Positions 55,296 to 64,000 of a stretch of DNA of 64,000 bases are shown piece by piece. The DNA lies in the NCBI GenBank assembly GCA_963969495.1, contig OZ018324.1:159000758-159064757 (forward strand), given 5' to 3'. This stretch comes from Ceratothoa steindachneri. Its lineage: Eukaryota; Arthropoda; Malacostraca; Isopoda; Cymothoidae. How positions within the stretch are numbered: position 1 is the first letter of the stretch; each line of letters starts with the position of its first letter. The notes under the pieces are model-generated. The model did no database searches and was not told where the DNA came from. It was given only the letters and a program-made list of their open reading frames with translations. The position numbers and the translations under genes are program-made.

Positions 55296-57092
55296 GTCCC
55301 AGAAAAAAGTTAACCGTACTTTGAATTAGTATAACTCAAAACCTATTGGAGATTTTTGAGTCCTGTAAGACAAAACAAATTTACCAACTATTTAACTGTC
55401 GATTCTGGGAATTTCATTAAATTCCCTTTTACAGTATTGATACACTAAAGGGTTTAGTGGAGGCTATCAAAATTATGTTTGCGCAAGGAAGTAAAATAAT
55501 CAAACTTCGAACTTTAAAATTAATAAATATATTTAAATCCATTTTTAACAAAAACACCTCTTCATATGGATAATACAAATTCATTTTTTAATTTATAAGT
55601 ATCATTTATTTCCGCATGTCTTCCATTTCTTTCCAAGCACAGTTGCGCCTTTGATCGCATTTATTGAACAACTTTTTTGATTAACTTGTGATTTTCCCTA
55701 AGTCTATTGACTTCACGTGTGATACTATCTATCTCTTAACTGGTTGATGCTTTGTTAGAGTAGAATACACTTTATTATTTAGATATCCCCATAAGAAATA
55801 ATCACACGATGTTAGGTCAGGGGATCTTGAGTGCCATCCAATTGCATGATTTAGCGTGACAATGCGGTTGTCAAACGTTTCTCTTAGTTTTGTTCTTACA
55901 GCAAGCTGCCTATGAGCTGGTGCGCTGTCCTGAATCCACCAAAGTCTATTGAATTGATTGCCGTAACTCTGGCGGAGTTCCCGGAAGATCGTTTCGTTGA
56001 TTATGCCCAGGTAGGCAGCACCATTCAAGTTATTCTCGTAAAACAATGGGCCGACAAGATAGCCATTCCCGCATATTCCGATCCACAGAGACACTTTCTG
56101 CTGACAAATACGTGTGTCAAAGTTGAATGCTGGGGGATGGTTCAGCGGCGCATATTGCCGAATGTTATGGCTATTTACCTTTCCATTCATGAAAAAGGCT
56201 GCCTCGTCACCAATCACAATGTTTTCCAAGAAACGAGCAAGTTTATGTGGAAGCCATTCGACAAATTGTCTACAAGTAAAATCAGTTTCAAGAAGCTGGT
56301 GTCTTGCATGCATCTTATAGGGATGCCATTTTAAGTCATGTTTAATAATGCGGTTAAATGATGACTTTGACCATTGTAATCCATTCTTTCTAACTGATAC
56401 ATGTGGATTTTGAAGAAGTGTCATCTGAACATTTTCGATATTTTCTGTTGTTCTTATGGTTCTCATACGACCCGAACGACCTTTATTTAGATTTAAGGAT
56501 GTTCCTTCATGTTGGTATTTGCAAATCTTTTTTTCAAAAGTGTGGGCTTGCTTGGTGGGTGCCGAACTAGAAAGCGTTGTTCAAATGAATCTTGTACTTG
56601 TTTAATACTGCCAGTCTTAATAAAGTTTGTAACTACAAATACGTGTTGATCTTTTGTTAACTGCATGATTAAAAAGGTTCTATGGAAGTAACCTTGTACC
56701 CAGAAACACTTTCATTTGCTTAGTAAGCAATAATGGCGAGATCATACCACAGCGTGGCTGAAAAACCACTGTAAAATGGCCTAAGCTATGCTTGGAAAAT
56801 CGCACATAGACCTAGGCAACCTAGGCTCCCTAGGTTCTCTTGAAAGTACACGGTGGCCTAGCCTTCCTAGGCTTCGTTTCATTATTTTACTTCCTTGCGC
56901 AAACATACTTTTGATAGCCTCCACTAAACCCATTAGTGTATCAATATCATAAAAGGGAATTTAATGAAATTTACAGAATCGACAGATAAATAGTTGGTAA
57001 ATAAAAAACATTTTGCAAGACTCCAAAACCTCCAATAGATTTTGAGTTATACTAATTCAAATTACGGTTAACTTTTTTCTGGGACACTTGGT
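55291..57092 (-). mobile_element. mariner-superfamily element with ~220-bp TIRs
   Basis: The left end AGGTGTCCCAGAAAAAAGTT (55,291) pairs with the right end, reversed AAGTGTCCCAGAAAAAAGTT (57,089). The pairing runs inward about 220 bp to TTTGCGCAAGGAAGTAAAAT (55,480 and, reversed, 56,905). Both ends abut TA repeats. The element is about 1.8 kb and holds one minus-strand transposase. Confidence 0.9.
55732..56666 (-). CDS. mariner-superfamily DD41D transposase, one frameshift
   Basis: Starts MQLTKDQHVFVVTNFIKTGS at 56,666 (the first Met of the frame), continues with VQDSFEQRFLVRHPPSKPTL (HTH region) and shifts frame by one base at an A7 run near 56,530. It then reads CKYQHEGTSLNLNKGRSGR (second HTH and GRPR-like motif), WHPYKMHARHQLLETD, IVIGDEAAFFMNGKVN (first Asp), WIQDSAPAHRQLAVRT (second Asp) and SRSPDLTSCDYFLWGYLNN (third Asp, 41 residues after the second). 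It stops at 55,732 after HQPVKR. About 312 residues, the usual mariner length. Apart from the one shift it looks complete, so it is the youngest transposase here. It would cut and paste the element at TA sites. Confidence 0.85.
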
Positions 57093-57179
57093 ATATATAT
57101 ATATATGGAAAAATGATAAATATAAAGGTGTTATTCAAAGGAGAATATCTGATTGGGTGTGGAAGAAGGATAATCGAGA

Positions 57180-57545
57180 TATGGATAGCATGAGTGAGTG
57201 TTCAAGATTTGAGTGTAGAATGTATCAAGAAGATGTATGAGAGTATGCTGGTGATAACATTGGGGTATGAGAGTGAGAATGTGGAAAGAGAATGAAAGAT
57301 CTCAAATGAAAGTAGTGTAAATAGACGACTCGAAACGGATGTTTGGTGTGAAGAAGAGTGTAAAAAAGTTGTAGCTGAGATTGTAGTGTGGTAGTATAGT
57401 CATTCGGGAAGAATGGATGGAGATAGATTTGTCATTCGAGAGAATAAACGCGAATGTGAGCGTTTGGGATTGAGAAAGTTTGGTGGATGGATTATGTGAA
57501 TTGAGTGTGGGAGATAGAAGTGAAGTTGTGGGGGAGGGGATTTGT
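57180..57545 (+). pseudogene. LINE reverse transcriptase C-terminal remnant
   Basis: Plus-strand frames give MYESMLVITLGYESENVERE (57,235-57,294), resembling the LYESLLVPTLMYGSE block after the RT palm in arthropod LINEs, then NESSVNRRLETDVW and ECERLGLRKFGGWIM, resembling the W-F-G-H-V segment. Stops and missing blocks show decay. It is similar in type to the minus-strand LINE at 59,280-60,780. Confidence 0.5.
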
Positions 57546-57660
57546 GAGAGTGCGTGCTAGGGGTGTTGAGCCCGGAGCTGAACCCTAACCGTGCGAAAAG
57601 CTACAACCCATAGCATCAACCCGTCAGAGGGTGTGGGCACCATGCTGCAAGTTAACATTT
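57546..57660. other. short unassigned stretch
   Basis: G-rich; no feature recognised. Confidence 0.3.
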
Positions 57661-57850
57661 AGATGATTGCGTGTCCTCCCCGCCTCAATCTGCCCAGGAC
57701 GTTCTGCCTCTATGTCTCTTTTACACGTCTCCACTTCCCCTTCTTCACCATTTCTTTTACAGATCTCTCCATACAAACTTTCTTTTATAGATGCCATCGT
57801 TGGTTTTCGACTTACTTTTTTTTAAATTGCACCACACCAGAACTATGAAG
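57661..57850 (+). repeat. dispersed repeat family D, copy 5
   Basis: Carries AGATGCCATCGTTGGTTTTC at 57,790 after a pyrimidine-rich lead (CTCTTTTACACGTCTCCACT); aligns loosely with 27,640-27,830. Confidence 0.5.
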
Positions 57851-59200
57851 GACCAATTTGGCGTGGAGAAAATTGCGGGTGTTTCTTTGCTAGATAGATG
57901 GGGTATGGAATTTATTTATTGGCACGTGCCAACCCCACCTCACGAATGAATATATAATGATTATTATTATCTGCATTCATGTATGTTCGCCTAAGCCTGC
58001 TTTGGGCCTCCATTAAATGTAGACCTATTCCCTTCTGACATACAAAGCATTCGCCGAAAGCTAATGAGTTTTGGCGTGGTGGTGGCGGCGTTCGAGAGGG
58101 GTTACAAGGGGTCTGACACCTCCTCGCGGTATTTGGGATTCTCGGGGGCACCGCCCCTCCACCATGTATCCGTTGTGGTGCGCTCATCCGCCTCCTTACA
58201 TCGCGGCAATTGGCGGTAGAACGCTAATGAGCGACGAGCCGCGCCTGCATAACACTCGGGGTGATTAATCGCGACTAAGGATTTAGATGTTTACATGATG
58301 ACGTAATGTGACGTCACTGAAATGACATTCCATTGGGGTGGTTGGAGAAAGGGAAGGGGTGGGAGGTGGGGGTTGTTATGCCTCATATTACCTAGCGCAA
58401 TTCCTGTGATTCTCTTGTCTTACCTTTTCCATCTCGCGTTAATTACGCCAATAGAGGCGCGAAATGTCACTTATTTCTTCCTCGCGCTCTCTCTTGCTCT
58501 CTCACTCTCTCACATCAAGAGATAAGAGGTCTGTTGGCGTCTCCTTTAACCCGATCCTCTCCCCCATTCGAGGGAAGAGACCCCCATCAACGAAGCCCTG
58601 CAAATAGGCTTCGTCTTCAAGCTTCTAATTGCCTCCTACAGAAGCCCATCAGTGGAGAAGGTATCAATCAGGTCTCGCTCGAAAATATGATGTTAATGCA
58701 ATTTTGGGGCCCCCTTCGATATAAAGCAGTTACGAGACCCTGAAATAGGGGGGCACAGCTAGGGGATTTGAACGGACTCTGAAGACCTGTCGGAGAGGGG
58801 AATGATGTAAAAGTGTTAATAAAGGGGAGATATTTGGCTGCGACGACTGGAAAATGAGAAGGTGAAGTGGGTACAGGATGAGATCAAAATAACTCCCGAT
58901 TAGAGACGCTTTTCCCATTACGGGACCGAAATTACGAGGAGCCTACAATCTCTCAGAATTAGCGCTCCGCCGTCATTCAATTAAATCCAGGAGCGATATT
59001 TTGAACAACATATTTTCTGCGTTGTATACGAAAAAAAAGGAAAGTTCTTGGCATCTTCCTGAGAATGAAGAAAGTCGTAGTGGTAAAACAGGACGAAAGT
59101 TAAGTTTGGATTGAAATTACGCAAATAAGAAGCAAAACAAAAGATTTATGGACATTAAAATAAAGAAAATCGTTATAACTCTTTAGATACCAACTATTTC
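57851..59200. other. unassigned, partly GC-rich
   Basis: A GC-rich part at 58,060-58,270 has frames on both strands (minus MSAPQRIHGGGAVPPRIPNT) without family match. A CT-rich run lies at 58,480-58,515. Confidence 0.35.
58299..58316. promoter_or_regulatory. pair of CRE-like sites
   Basis: TGACGTAA at 58,299 and the perfect palindrome TGACGTCA at 58,309 lie 10 bp apart, one helical turn, at the edge of a GC-rich block. CREB/ATF sites in pairs occur in promoters; no gene is attached here. Confidence 0.25.
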
Positions 59201-59246
59201 GTTATATTCGCATTTAAACATGAAAATGTTTAAATGCGAATATAAC
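59201..59246. repeat. perfect 21-bp inverted repeat, 4-nt loop
   Basis: GTTATATTCGCATTTAAACAT (21 bp; positions 59,201-59,221), then GAAA, then its exact reverse complement at 59,226-59,246. No other feature explains it. Confidence 0.95.
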
Positions 59247-59279
59247 CAAACGAAAATTAATTGGATAACTTACCACAAA

Positions 59280-60780
59280 GTGTTTCAAAAGAGGCTGGGA
59301 AAGGATGGGGTAAAGTTAGGAGCAGTCACAACCTCATTCGCACCATAAACATTCTTACTCAATTGTTCCTCACTCTTTTTTACCTTTCGCACACCAAAGA
59401 TCCCTCTCAAGTTGTCCAATTGCACTTCCTTTCTCTTTCCATGCCATAGTATCACTCTCACACACCAGCCCCGGTTTGCACCGGCATCATCTTTCATGCC
59501 GCTTCCTGGCACACTCCACACTCAAATACTTACCACTCATTTACGCTCTGCTTCATCTGTACCACTATCACTTACAATGCATCCTGGAAAATTAAGACTT
59601 CTTCACACTTGTTCAAGGGTAACACCGCTGACACGGATATCACACTCCACTTCATTCTGACTCCAAATAATGTTATTACCTTACTACTTTCTTCATTCAA
59701 CTTTACTCTTTCCCTCTCAGACACAATGCCAAAAGCCTTAACCAACATTCTTAAATCTCTCTCACACTCATCCACCAACAACATGTCATGAGCATTCTTC
59801 ATCTATCTCACAGCCTTTTCCCTCATTTCCATGCGCACTTCTCTCAGTACTCCACCCATAGAAATATTAAATAGCGAGGGTGACATCACTCAAATTTACT
59901 CACACCGTCACGTATGGCAAATCACACACACCGGTTATCTTTCACCCTAACATACGACTTTCTCCCAACATATATACTTTTCAAACCATACAATAGTTTA
60001 CCACTCACTCCATACATTCTTATCATGCCATAATGCTTCTCTATCAACACAATTATAACATATATTTCGCTAGATCCATGGATCCATGAAACCAGCACAT
60101 ACTCTACACTTCTTATCCCTTGTGCTATCATTTATCGGGCTCAGGTCAAATACTTAGCCCCTCCCCCTTATCCACTCTAAACCCTTTTTGTTCATCCCCT
60201 GTTCATCTTATTATCCTACCTTTAGGCCCACTCAGAATTTTGCTATACTCATCAACTACAATGCCTAAAAAGCTTATCCCATTGTAGTTCTTGCATTTTC
60301 CGTTTTTTCCCTTTACCAGTATACATCGCCAATCGTACTGCACTCTTCCAGTGATGAAGCACTCTTCACTTTCAAATACCTTACAACACAGCCACCACAC
60401 TCATTCCATTCCACAATCACCACCACTTTTTAGGATCTCAGTGACAATATCATCTACTCCAGCTGTATTCCTATTGCTCAAGCTTCCCATAGCACAACAA
60501 CCCCTCTACATGCTAATCTTCCCTATACCCAGATACAGCCACGAAACATTTGCATCACCTTCCATACCCAAATTATGCAACTCATCAAAGTATTCTCATC
60601 CTCAACTTTGAACCGCCTCATTGATCACAGGTACCCTGCCATTCTTGTTATTGATGTTCACACAGTCAAATTCTTCTCCTGCTTCCTCACCTTCCTCATC
60701 TCCTTCTAGTAGATCTTCCTGCTGCCATCCGGATCCTCATTCATTTTCCGTCTGAATGGTTCGTTTCCTCTTTTCCTACT
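59280..60780 (-). pseudogene. LINE reverse transcriptase, minus strand (decayed)
   Basis: From the right: GVDDIVTEILKSGGDCGME near 60,460-60,405 (fingers), RVQYDWRCILVKGKNGKCKN then YNGISFLGIVVDEYSKIL near 60,330-60,230, IEKHYGMIRMYGVSGKLLYG near 60,050-59,990 with SIYVGRKSYVRV, HDMLLVDECERDLRMLVKAF near 59,795-59,735 (equivalent to the FADDTVL palm box, with the Asp pair lost), then EVQLDNLRGIFGVRKVKK near 59,425-59,370. The block order is that of RTE-like arthropod LINEs. Multiple stops and frameshifts; both palm motifs are damaged, and the endonuclease is not readable. Confidence 0.75.
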
Positions 60781-60999
60781 CTGTTTAATCACTTATTTCG
60801 CTTTCCTTTTCATCTCCTTATATACATACATTCAACCACATCTTCCTGTCATTCTTATATGCACTATTAAGCATTTGCAAGTATACCCTCAGAATAATTG
60901 AGTAAATAGATAAATGAGATGTCGCCAAGTTAAGGATCGAAATTTTAAGCCGTGTTTCTCCCATACAGAATAATTTATAGGCGTCGAAAGATGGAATTG
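60781..60999. other. short unassigned stretch
   Basis: No feature recognised. Confidence 0.3.
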
Positions 61000-62960
61000 C
61001 AAAATTATGACCAGTGGGGTGGCTGTATGGAAATAGCTGATATAATAATACAGCCTGGAAGAAGTAGATGATAAAATGAAGGTGTGAAGTGTATAGAAGA
61101 AACTTTTGTAAGAATACAACCTAAAAGATAAAAAAAAGATGAATTGTGACGTGTACATTGCATATAAGAGAGAAACTGATACAAGAATACAACTTGTAAC
61201 ATGAAAATGATGAATTTTGATGTGTACAGGATACAATGTGTGGAAGAAGTTAATACAAGGATACGCATGTAAGATGGAGATGATGAATTATGATGTGTAG
61301 AGTATATGTATAAAAATAACTAATACAAGGATAGAGCCTGTAAGATGGAGATGATAAATTGTGATGTATGCTTAGAAGATGATACAATGAAGTAGGAAAG
61401 AAAAAATAGCTGATGAATTTTGCTGTGTACAGTGTATATATAAAATAATCTGATACAATGATATATTTTGCCTGTAAGATGAAGATGATGAATTGTGACG
61501 TGTATAGTGTATGTGTAGAAGAAGCTGGCGCAAGGATATAACAGCCTGTTATATGAAAATGAAGAATCATGACTTGTATAGTGTACGAGTATGTACAGCA
61601 AAAAATACTCGTATAATAATAGTTTGGAGAAAGGAGATGATGAAGTAAACTTTTACAGTGTATGTATGGAAGAATCTGTTACAAGAATAAAGCTGGTATG
61701 ATGGAAATGATGAATTGTGACGTGTAGGTGGATGATATTTATGAAAGTTATACAAGAATGCACCCTAGGAGATGGGGATGATGAATTGTTACGATTATAG
61801 TGTATGCATAGAAGGTAATAAAATAAAAACAGTCAATCTGATACAATGATATATTTTGCCTGTAAGATGAAGATGATGAGTTGTGACGTGTATAGTGTAT
61901 GTGTAGAAGAAGCTGGCGCAAGGATACAACAGCCTGTTATATGAAAATGAAGAATCATGACTTGTATAGTGTACGAGTATGTACAGGAAAAAATACTCGT
62001 ATAATAATAGTTTGGAGAAAGGAGATGATGAAGTAAACTTTTACAGTGTATGTATGGAAGAATCTGTTACAAGAATAAAGCTGGTATGATGGAAATGATG
62101 AATTGTGACGTGTAAGTGGATGATATTTATGAAAGTTATACAAGAATGCACCCTAGGAGATGGGGATGATGAATTGTTACGATTATAGTGTATGCATAAA
62201 AGGTAATACAAACATACAGTCAAGAAGATAGCAATTATCAATTATAACGTGCAGAGTATAAACATGGAAGAAACTGGTAAAGAATACAGCCTGTGAGTTA
62301 ATGATGTAATGTGACGTGCACATTGTATGTAGTAAAGAAACTGATACGAAAATACAGCCTGGTCGAATGAAACAATGAATTTTATGTGTAAATTGTATGT
62401 ATGAGAGAAGATGATACGAAAATACAGCCTAGTCGAATGAAATGATGGGTGTGACGTGCCTAGTGTATGTATGGAAAATGCTAATGTAATAATACAACCT
62501 GGAAGGAGGAGATGGTTAAATGAACCTGTACAGTGTATACTTGGAAGAAGCTGATACCTTAATGCCTTCTGGAAGAAGGAGATGATGAATTGAACCTGTA
62601 GAGTTTATGCATGAAAAAATATGATGCAAAAATACAACCTGGGATTTGAAAAAGATGAATTTTATGTGCAAATTGTATGTGTGGGAGATGATATGAAAAT
62701 ACAGCCTCCAGGATGTAGATGATGAATTTTATGTGTGCATGTATATGTGGGGAAAATGGTAAAAAAAAAATACAGCTTGGAAGGAGATGATAAATTGTGA
62801 CGTGTTTAGTGTATGTGTGGAAGATGATCCAAGGATACAGTCTGTAAAAGGAAGATGATGAATTGTGATGCATACGGTGTATCTATGGTAAAGAATGAAA
62901 CAAGAATGCATCCTGTTAGATTGAAAGGATAAATAGTGACCTGTACAGCGAAAGTAGTAA
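61000..62960 (+). repeat. ~70-bp satellite with 388-bp duplication
   Basis: About 27 degenerate units sharing GATACAAGAATACAGCCTG, TAAGATGGAGATGATGAATT and GTGACGTGTACAGTGTATGT. A block of five units at 61,449-61,825 is nearly identical to 61,837-62,213 (offset 388 bp), a recent higher-order duplication inside an otherwise old array. Confidence 0.93.
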
Positions 62961-63440
62961 AAAAGGTGATAAGTGCGGAGGACCATGAATCCATTGCGCA
63001 GCCAAGCTGAAAAAAGTCGAAAAACAATGCCATAAACCGGCCAGTTGATAGCGAGAAGAATGCTCGAGATGAAATCTTAAAGACGCGTTAAAATAGACGC
63101 TCAAAGCCAGGCAGAAAGACAAAGGAGGGAAAAACATAATCGTTTCGCTTGATCATTCTACCATTATATTTTCGCTGTGAGAAAACATGCCATCTTTGGT
63201 TTATACATTATCCATTTCTTTCCTCATTGATCATCCTGACTTTTCGGAACCTTATTTCGGGCAAAATCTAATCAGTTTATATTATCATCATCAGCGGTAG
63301 CAACGAGTGCAAAACGGTCAGTGAGTTTTTGAGAAGAGGTTTGTATAGAAAGAATTGTTTAATTAAATATTAGCGATACCCATCCATTACCTTGGCCAGG
63401 GGAAGGTAACTCTCTTTAGGGATAAATGAGCAGTGTACAT
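62961..63440. other. unassigned
   Basis: No feature recognised. Confidence 0.4.
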
Positions 63441-63798
63441 AGCGATACTGTACTTTTGACATCAGCCAGCAAACGAATGTAACCCACTTCGTGGCTCAAG
63501 GGAGAGCCACCCCATCAGCGTCTGTGGAGTATGAACTGAAAATTCCTTTGGAAGAAGAATGATGTGTCGTGTGTGAACCGAAACAAAGAGTGAAAGAGGC
63601 AGCGGGGATGTGATTGTCGAAAAACGGGACAAAGTGTGCGAATAGAACTGATTATTCACATGCGCAGAAAATGCGTTTCGCCGCGATTGAGGAGTTTCCT
63701 GCCAACACTGAATTTTCTTTCTCCGCTTTCGCCGGGAATCGAAACCAAGTACATAAGTGTTGAAAATCAGCGTATTATCCACTACGCCATTAAGTAGA
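63441..63798 (-). repeat. tRNA-derived SINE (putative)
   Basis: On the minus strand ATGGCGTAGTGGATAATACG (63,789-63,770) matches an A box, and GGTTTCGATTCCCGGCG (63,747-63,731) a B box, about 40 bp apart as in tRNA genes. The acceptor stem is not closed, and about 300 bp of non-tRNA body follow, ending near a CACGAAGTGGGTTACATTCG segment. This is the SINE plan. The open frame running through it has no family support. It differs from the tRNA-like monomers at 36-43 kb. Confidence 0.55.
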
Positions 63799-64000
63799 AA
63801 AAAAGTAATGAAGTTTTGGAAATGGCTTTAATAAAGACGATTGAATGAATGCACGAAATAATGGCGCTTTACCAAGAACAAAACACATCAACTTTAATAT
63901 TCATCGGACATCTTTCAGGAGACGGAAGCAAGCTTCGGTGATGATGTGGGCGGGCGTGACATCAACGGGACAATAAAACACCTCTTATCCTTATTAGAAA
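63799..64000. other. unassigned window end
   Basis: No feature recognised. Confidence 0.3.

Noticed and set aside
55912..56334. Plus-strand frame of 140 residues
   Set aside because: Antisense shadow of the mariner-superfamily transposase.
57912..58187. Pro-rich minus-strand protein in the GC-rich block
   Set aside because: Frames are open on both strands because of composition; no motif.

Overview
This window is eukaryotic nuclear DNA with no intact host gene that I can support. The mix of repeats (CR1-like and RTE-like LINEs, several Tc1/mariner lineages, two Ty3/gypsy elements, a Merlin-like element, tRNA-derived repeats, long GA and TA microsatellites and many short-period satellites) fits an arthropod, and a crustacean would fit well, but species and clade are inference. 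There is nothing bacterial here: no operons, no CRISPR, no dense coding.

Layout. 1-7.6 kb: broken mariner pieces and a 59-bp minisatellite carrying GA tracts, split by a minus-strand CR1-like LINE whose ORF1 esterase runs directly into the reverse transcriptase. 7.6-12.0 kb: a minus-strand Ty3/gypsy element between two ~370-bp LTRs. It has gag, protease and integrase but no reverse transcriptase or RNase H, and the protease-then-integrase order plus the gag suggest the Gmr1-like group. 12.0-16.1 kb: mostly unassigned DNA with a MITE-like inverted repeat and a GC-rich CCAAT-box cluster. 16.1-29.7 kb: about 13 kb dominated by satellites (26-bp, 41-bp, 43/86-bp, ~40-bp and 35-bp periods), three of them with visible higher-order structure. 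29.7-36.6 kb: two RTE-like LINE remnants facing each other and a decayed Tc1/mariner transposase.

36.6-43.0 kb is the most striking part. Tandem ~347-bp monomers carrying tRNA-like A and B boxes lie head to head. A 771-bp Merlin-like element with an 8-bp target duplication sits in one monomer and a Tc1 element in another, and the whole was copied into a palindrome with 1,977-bp arms around a 563-bp spacer. 43-53 kb: unresolved repeats, then a plus-strand Ty3/gypsy element of canonical order (47.2-52.9 kb). 54.2-57.1 kb: two Tc1/mariner elements with clear terminal inverted repeats, one with ~220-bp inverted repeats and a transposase broken by one frameshift. 57-64 kb: LINE fragments, a perfect 21-bp hairpin, a ~70-bp satellite with a 388-bp duplication and a tRNA-derived SINE.

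The genes do not form a pathway; they are layers of selfish DNA. Nesting gives a partial order: the minisatellite is older than the CR1 insertion; the tRNA-like array is older than the Merlin and Tc1 insertions, which are older than the palindrome; the 26-bp satellite is older than the short element inside it. Such satellite density suggests heterochromatin, which is inference.
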